DNA from: Gammaproteobacteria bacterium
GTDB lineage: Bacteria > Pseudomonadota > Gammaproteobacteria > Natronospirales > REEB76
Direction of reading: 5' to 3'
Assembly: GCA_027317045.1 (NCBI GenBank)
Contig: DAHVFI010000165.1
Coordinates: 1-9,014 of the forward strand
Length of the DNA stretch: 9,014 bases
Below the pieces are notes generated by a model. That model made no database searches, was not told the origin of the DNA, and worked only from the letters and a program-made list of their open reading frames with translations. How positions within the stretch are numbered: the first letter of the stretch is position 1; each line of letters begins with the position of its first letter. Below, in pieces: positions 6,055-9,014 of the stretch. A program made the translations under genes and the position numbers.

Positions 6055-6087
6055 CCGGTCAACCCTGTTGATGTGCCGGCGTTTTTT
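6055..6087 (+). terminator. Possible weak terminator or leader hairpin before the YXWXGXW gene
   Basis: TCAAC (6059-6063) pairs with GTTGA (6067-6071) around CCT. Flanking CCGG at 6055-6058 can pair with CCGG at 6076-6079 across a 4-nt bulge. CG and six Ts (6082-6087) follow. The T-run is terminator-like but the stem is bulged. It could end the GFA transcript or act as an attenuator 33 nt before the next ATG. Confidence 0.4.
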
Positions 6088-6119
6088 AGTTCTTAGGATC
6101 ACAAAGTCGAGGATGTACC

Positions 6120-7184
6120 ATGAAACGCTTTACCACTGCACTGATGATTGCTGGGGTGCTGGCCGTACCCCTGCTGGCGCTGCCCATCGTTGCCTCTGCG
6201 CAGGTCAGCGTTGGTATTGCGGTTAATTTCGGCCCCCCGCCGCTGCCCTATTATCCACAGCCCTACGCCCCGGCGGCGGGTTATATCTGGACTCCCGGCT
6301 ATTGGGCGTACGGCCCTTATGGCTATTACTGGGTGCCCGGTACCTGGGTGCTGGCGCCGGCCATCGGCCTGCTCTGGACTCCGGGCTGGTGGGGCTGGGA
6401 TGGTGGGTTCTATCGATGGCACCTTGGCTATTGGGGTCCGCAGGTGGGCTATTACGGGGACATTGACTACGGCTACGGTTACACGGGCGAGGGCTATGAG
6501 GGCGGCTATTGGCGCGGACGAGACTTTTACTACAATCGCGCCGTCAGCAATGTGAATGTCACTTACATTCACAATACCTATAACCGGACGGTGATCAATA
6601 ACACCCATATCAGCCGCGTCAGCTATAACGGCGGCGCCGGCGGCACCCGGGTCCGGGCCACGCCGGAACAGGAGGCTTACGCGCGCGAGCGCCATACCTT
6701 CGCCACGGCCGCACAAATGCGCCAGGAGCGTGTCGCCCTGAGCAATCCCGCGCAGCGGTTTTCCGTGAATCGCGGCAGACCCGAGATTGCCGCCACCACC
6801 CGGCCGGGAAAGTTCAGCGGTTCCGGCGTGGTGCGCGCGAACAAGACACGGGACTCCTATGTTTATAAGCCGGGGGCGCACAATACGATACGCAACCGTG
6901 CGAGCAATCGGAATGTGAACCGTGACCAGCGGGTACCCCAACAAGTACCTGTCATGCGGCCCGCCCGTCCTAAAGCCCAGCAGTACCGGCAGCGTACTGC
7001 GCCACCGCCGCAGAATAACTTCCGGAATAACTATCGCGCCATGGGACGGCCTGCGCCACAACCCGCACACCCGTATGCCAGGCAACCCGAATGGCGGGCG
7101 CCGCTGCCCACGCAGCGCCCCGAATCCAAACCCCCACCGGCACGCCGCAAGAACGATGCAGGCCGGCCGCCGCCTCGCCGTTAA
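6120..7184 (+). CDS. Secreted YXWXGXW repeat-containing protein with basic Pro/Arg-rich tail
   Basis: A 354-residue exported protein. Residues 1-27 form a signal peptide with cleavage after ASA. Three aromatic repeats follow: YIWTPGYW (55-62), YYWVPGTW (69-76) and LLWTPGWW (84-91), the signature of the YXWXGXW (WXXGXW) repeat family. A Gly/Tyr-rich stretch comes next (about 101-130), then an Asn/Thr/Val-rich segment (144-170) ending in SYNGG, a feature of the longer members. Residues about 180-230 contain TPEQEAYARERH and an AATTRPG segment. The C-terminal part, about 255-354, is low-complexity, strongly basic and rich in Pro, Arg, Gln and Asn, probably disordered. No enzymatic motif is seen. 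The family is usually annotated as envelope or secreted with unknown role. GAGG at 6109-6112 gives a 7-nt spacer to ATG 6120. A strong hairpin follows the stop. Confidence 0.87.
   Translation: MKRFTTALMIAGVLAVPLLALPIVASAQVSVGIAVNFGPPPLPYYPQPYAPAAGYIWTPGYWAYGPYGYYWVPGTWVLAPAIGLLWTPGWWGWDGGFYRWHLGYWGPQVGYYGDIDYGYGYTGEGYEGGYWRGRDFYYNRAVSNVNVTYIHNTYNRTVINNTHISRVSYNGGAGGTRVRATPEQEAYARERHTFATAAQMRQERVALSNPAQRFSVNRGRPEIAATTRPGKFSGSGVVRANKTRDSYVYKPGAHNTIRNRASNRNVNRDQRVPQQVPVMRPARPKAQQYRQRTAPPPQNNFRNNYRAMGRPAPQPAHPYARQPEWRAPLPTQRPESKPPPARRKNDAGRPPPRR
6282..6392 (+). repeat. Three YXWXGXW protein repeats
   Basis: Residues 55-91 contain three copies of an aromatic-W-x-P-G-x-W motif spaced 14-15 residues apart. 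The Trp and Gly spacing is strictly kept while linkers vary between Tyr/Gly and Leu/Ala-rich sequence. Confidence 0.8.
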
Positions 7185-7194
7185 TCAGGCAATC

Positions 7195-7233
7195 TGAAAT
7201 CAGCCGATGCTTTTCCAGCATCGGCTGATTTCA
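7195..7233 (+). terminator. Strong hairpin terminator after the YXWXGXW gene
   Basis: A perfect 16-bp stem (7195-7210 with 7218-7233) closes the 7-nt loop TTTTCCA, 10 nt after the stop codon. The base of the stem is A/T-rich (TGAAATCAG against CTGATTTCA), which puts Us at the 3' side, though there is no long run beyond it. The symmetry could also allow it to act on transcripts from the convergent MFS gene. Confidence 0.8.
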
Positions 7234-7529
7234 TTGCAGCGCCGCTTCAGGTGGAGCGCAGCATCCAAGCGGATTCAGATTCCAGGCGCTGCCACTCCAA
7301 TATCCCATCGCGATTGGCATACCGGTGATTTTGATTCGCTGGGGTACATCCGTCTGTTTGAGCATTGAGCCATCCACTGTGGTCCGAGACCGGCGTTTCA
7401 ATAAAATTCCGGAATAAGCGCGGCGCGTGTTTTTACGTTGTAAGCCGTGACCATCCAATAGGCAAACCATTCAAGCCATGCTTTGGCAATCGCCAGGGAC
7501 GGTTTGATTACCATGTTTCGGCAAATCCC
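7234..7529. other. Intergenic region between convergent genes, no supported gene
   Basis: About 296 nt separate the terminator hairpin from the MFS stop. Open frames on either strand have no ribosome binding site and no recognisable protein sequence. There is complex self-complementarity at 7236-7292: GCAGCG (7236-7241) can pair with CGCTGC (7287-7292), and CCGCTT (7242-7247) with AAGCGG (7267-7272). I found no T-tract terminator for the MFS gene. Nothing else is supported. Confidence 0.5.
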
Positions 7530-8777
7530 TCAGGCGGGGCTTCCGGATTCCAACCGTTCCCGTTGCCGCAGTGCCGGGAACATCCACATCCACAGTCCCA
7601 CCACCAGCAGGGTGCCGATACCGCCAAGCAGCACCGCCGGCACCGCCCCTAACCAGGCGGCGGTAATGCCGGACTCAAATTCACCCAACTGGTTCGAGGT
7701 ATTGATGAAGATGGCATTGACGGCGCTGACGCGTCCGCGCATCCCATCCGGGGTTTCCAGTTGTACCAGTGCTGAGCGAATCACCATGCTGATCATGTCG
7801 AGGGCGCCCAGGGTGACCAGGGCCAGCATCGAGAGCCACAAGGAGGTGGAGAGCGCGAACACGATGGTGGCGAGACCGAAACCCGCCACGGAAACAAACA
7901 TGGCCCGGCCGACACGGCGCTTGAGCTGACTATGCGCCAGCCACACGCCCATCGAAAGCGCGCCCACGGCCGGTGCGGCGCGCAACAGCCCCAAACCCCA
8001 GGGGCCGGTATGCAGGATGTCGTGCGCGAAGATCGGCAGCAGCGCGGTGGCGCCGCCCAGCAATACGGCAAATAAATCCAGGGAGATGGCGCCCAGCACC
8101 ACCGGGCGATGGCGTATGAAGGTGATACCGGCGAATACGGTGCGCAGCGTCGGCGGTTCCCGCGGCACCGCCGGGCGTTCGGTTTTGAGGCGCCACATCA
8201 GAATAGCCGCCGTCAGATACAGCAGAGCCGATACTGCATACACGACGCCTGCTCCCGCCACGTACAGGAAGCCGCCGAGCGCCGGGCCGATGATCATCGC
8301 CGACTGCATCGCCGAAGCGCTGGCGGCCATGGCGCGCGGATAAAGCATGGGCGGCACCAGAACCGGAAGCAACGCTTGCAGCGTCGGGAACTCGAAAGCC
8401 CTGGCGACACCGATGAAAAAAATCAGGGTGAGGATGGTGGCTTCGTGGAACCAGTGTAGAAAGCTGCCGACGGCGAGCAGCCCCACGGCCAGCCCCTCGA
8501 CGATCTGGCAGATGAGCACCACGTGCCGGCGCTCATAGCGGTCGGCCACATGTCCCGCCACCAGCGCCAGCGCAATCGAGGGTATGAACTGCACCAGGCC
8601 GATCATGCCGAGATCGAACGCCCGATGGGTCATGGCATAGATTTGCCAAGCCACGGCCACCGACAGCATCTGGAACGCGAATCCGGAGGCCCCGCGGGCG
8701 AACCAGAATTGCAGGAACGCGGGATGCCGCAATAACGAATGTTCGGTGTTTTGGGTGACGGGGACGTATGCAGGCAT
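7530..8777 (-). CDS. MFS transporter, EntS/MFS_3-like exporter
   Basis: A 415-residue inner-membrane protein with the 10-12 hydrophobic segments and central charged loop (about 196-222) of the major facilitator superfamily. Motif A between helices 2 and 3 reads GHVADRYERR (75-84). Conserved blocks of the enterobactin-exporter (EntS, MFS_3) branch are seen: LRHPAFLQFWFAR (16-28), DLFAVLLGGATALLPIFA (234-251), ETPDGMRGRVSAVNAIF (341-357) and SNQLGEFESG (361-370). The branch uses the proton gradient to expel small molecules, including siderophores. No siderophore biosynthesis gene is nearby, so the substrate is unknown. ATG 8777 is the longest start and gives a family-like N-terminus, but no purine-rich Shine-Dalgarno precedes it (the 15 nt upstream read GCCTGCGCTCCACCC). 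Translation may be weak or leaderless. It is convergent with the YXWXGXW gene. Confidence 0.9.
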   Translation of the reverse strand: MPAYVPVTQNTEHSLLRHPAFLQFWFARGASGFAFQMLSVAVAWQIYAMTHRAFDLGMIGLVQFIPSIALALVAGHVADRYERRHVVLICQIVEGLAVGLLAVGSFLHWFHEATILTLIFFIGVARAFEFPTLQALLPVLVPPMLYPRAMAASASAMQSAMIIGPALGGFLYVAGAGVVYAVSALLYLTAAILMWRLKTERPAVPREPPTLRTVFAGITFIRHRPVVLGAISLDLFAVLLGGATALLPIFAHDILHTGPWGLGLLRAAPAVGALSMGVWLAHSQLKRRVGRAMFVSVAGFGLATIVFALSTSLWLSMLALVTLGALDMISMVIRSALVQLETPDGMRGRVSAVNAIFINTSNQLGEFESGITAAWLGAVPAVLLGGIGTLLVVGLWMWMFPALRQRERLESGSPA

Positions 8778-9014
8778 GGGGTGGAGCGCAGGCTTTTCGA
8801 CGGAGCGTGAGTGTAGCAGTCATGCTCTGCGGCCAGAATCCGGCGGCAGGGTATTTTCCGGGTTGACGGCGAGCCGTCCACAGCGGGGACCTTGGTTCAA
8901 CGCTGTTCCGAGTTTGCTAAGCCTGATCTCTTTCAGCCCAAGATACGGTGATCTGCGCAAAATTTTCAGCCGGTCGCGTGTTTGATTGTACGGTCCTATT
9001 TTTAATTTTCGGGA
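8778..9014. other. Region upstream of the MFS gene, no supported gene
   Basis: This 237-nt end of the window should contain the MFS promoter on the minus strand. TACACT on the minus strand near 8814-8819 is -10-like but has no matching -35. The last 50 nt become A/T-rich. No RNA gene or credible coding frame is visible; the open frame across 8746-8985 on the plus strand overlaps the MFS start and has no recognisable content. Confidence 0.4.

Noticed and set aside
6099..7085. 328-codon minus-strand frame opposite the YXWXGXW gene
   Set aside because: Same phase effect; the translation is low-information and lacks a start context, whereas the plus strand has a signal peptide and family repeats.
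7231..7470. 79-codon minus-strand frame between the YXWXGXW and MFS genes
   Set aside because: No ribosome binding site and no recognisable family; it ends inside the terminator hairpin.
1..9014. Search for a defence, toxin-antitoxin, phage, transposon or CRISPR system
   Set aside because: None of the gene products shows such domains, there are no spaced direct DNA repeats, and no terminal inverted repeats or integrase are visible.

Overview
This 9-kb window reads as chromosomal DNA from a moderately GC-rich bacterium, most likely a gammaproteobacterium. The evidence is the gene set: a CPXCG-type cysteine-rich protein behind a small two-helix membrane protein, a short Lys/Arg-rich protein beginning VAKVNYRF, a Dcp-type M3 peptidase, ThpR, a GFA protein and an EntS-like MFS exporter. 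I cannot assign a genus from the sequence. I see no mobile element, integrase, tRNA, rRNA or CRISPR array.

Layout. (1) 1-456, + strand: a small membrane protein, possibly cut at its 5' side by the window edge, then a CPXCG zinc-ribbon-like protein 15 nt downstream, probably cotranscribed. (2) 492-644, - strand: a convergent 50-aa basic protein with a GTG start, a clear Shine-Dalgarno and a plausible -10. (3) 645-1090: a 446-nt gap with two short perfect hairpins and no supported gene on the + strand. (4) 1091-2356, +: a secreted HAF-repeat protein with seven repeat units, closed by a strong intrinsic terminator. (5) 2625-5941, +: thpR (RNA 2',3'-cyclic phosphodiesterase), an exported dcp-like M3 peptidase and a GFA-family zinc protein. 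They run head to tail with 123-nt and 71-nt gaps that both hold inverted repeats. (6) 6120-7184, +: a secreted YXWXGXW-repeat protein with a basic Pro/Arg/Gln-rich tail, followed by a 16-bp hairpin. (7) 7530-8777, -: a 415-aa MFS transporter convergent with it. (8) 8778-9014: probable upstream region of the transporter, with no supported gene.

The genes do not form one pathway. Three products carry clear signal peptides (HAF protein, M3 peptidase, YXWXGXW protein) and two more are membrane proteins, so the window leans to the cell envelope, but the units look independently transcribed. I found no convincing undescribed multi-gene system. The points most worth a second look are the seven-unit HAF architecture, the tiny basic GTG-start gene, the exported form of a peptidase that is cytoplasmic in E. 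coli, and several hairpins between genes that lack classical terminator U-tracts.
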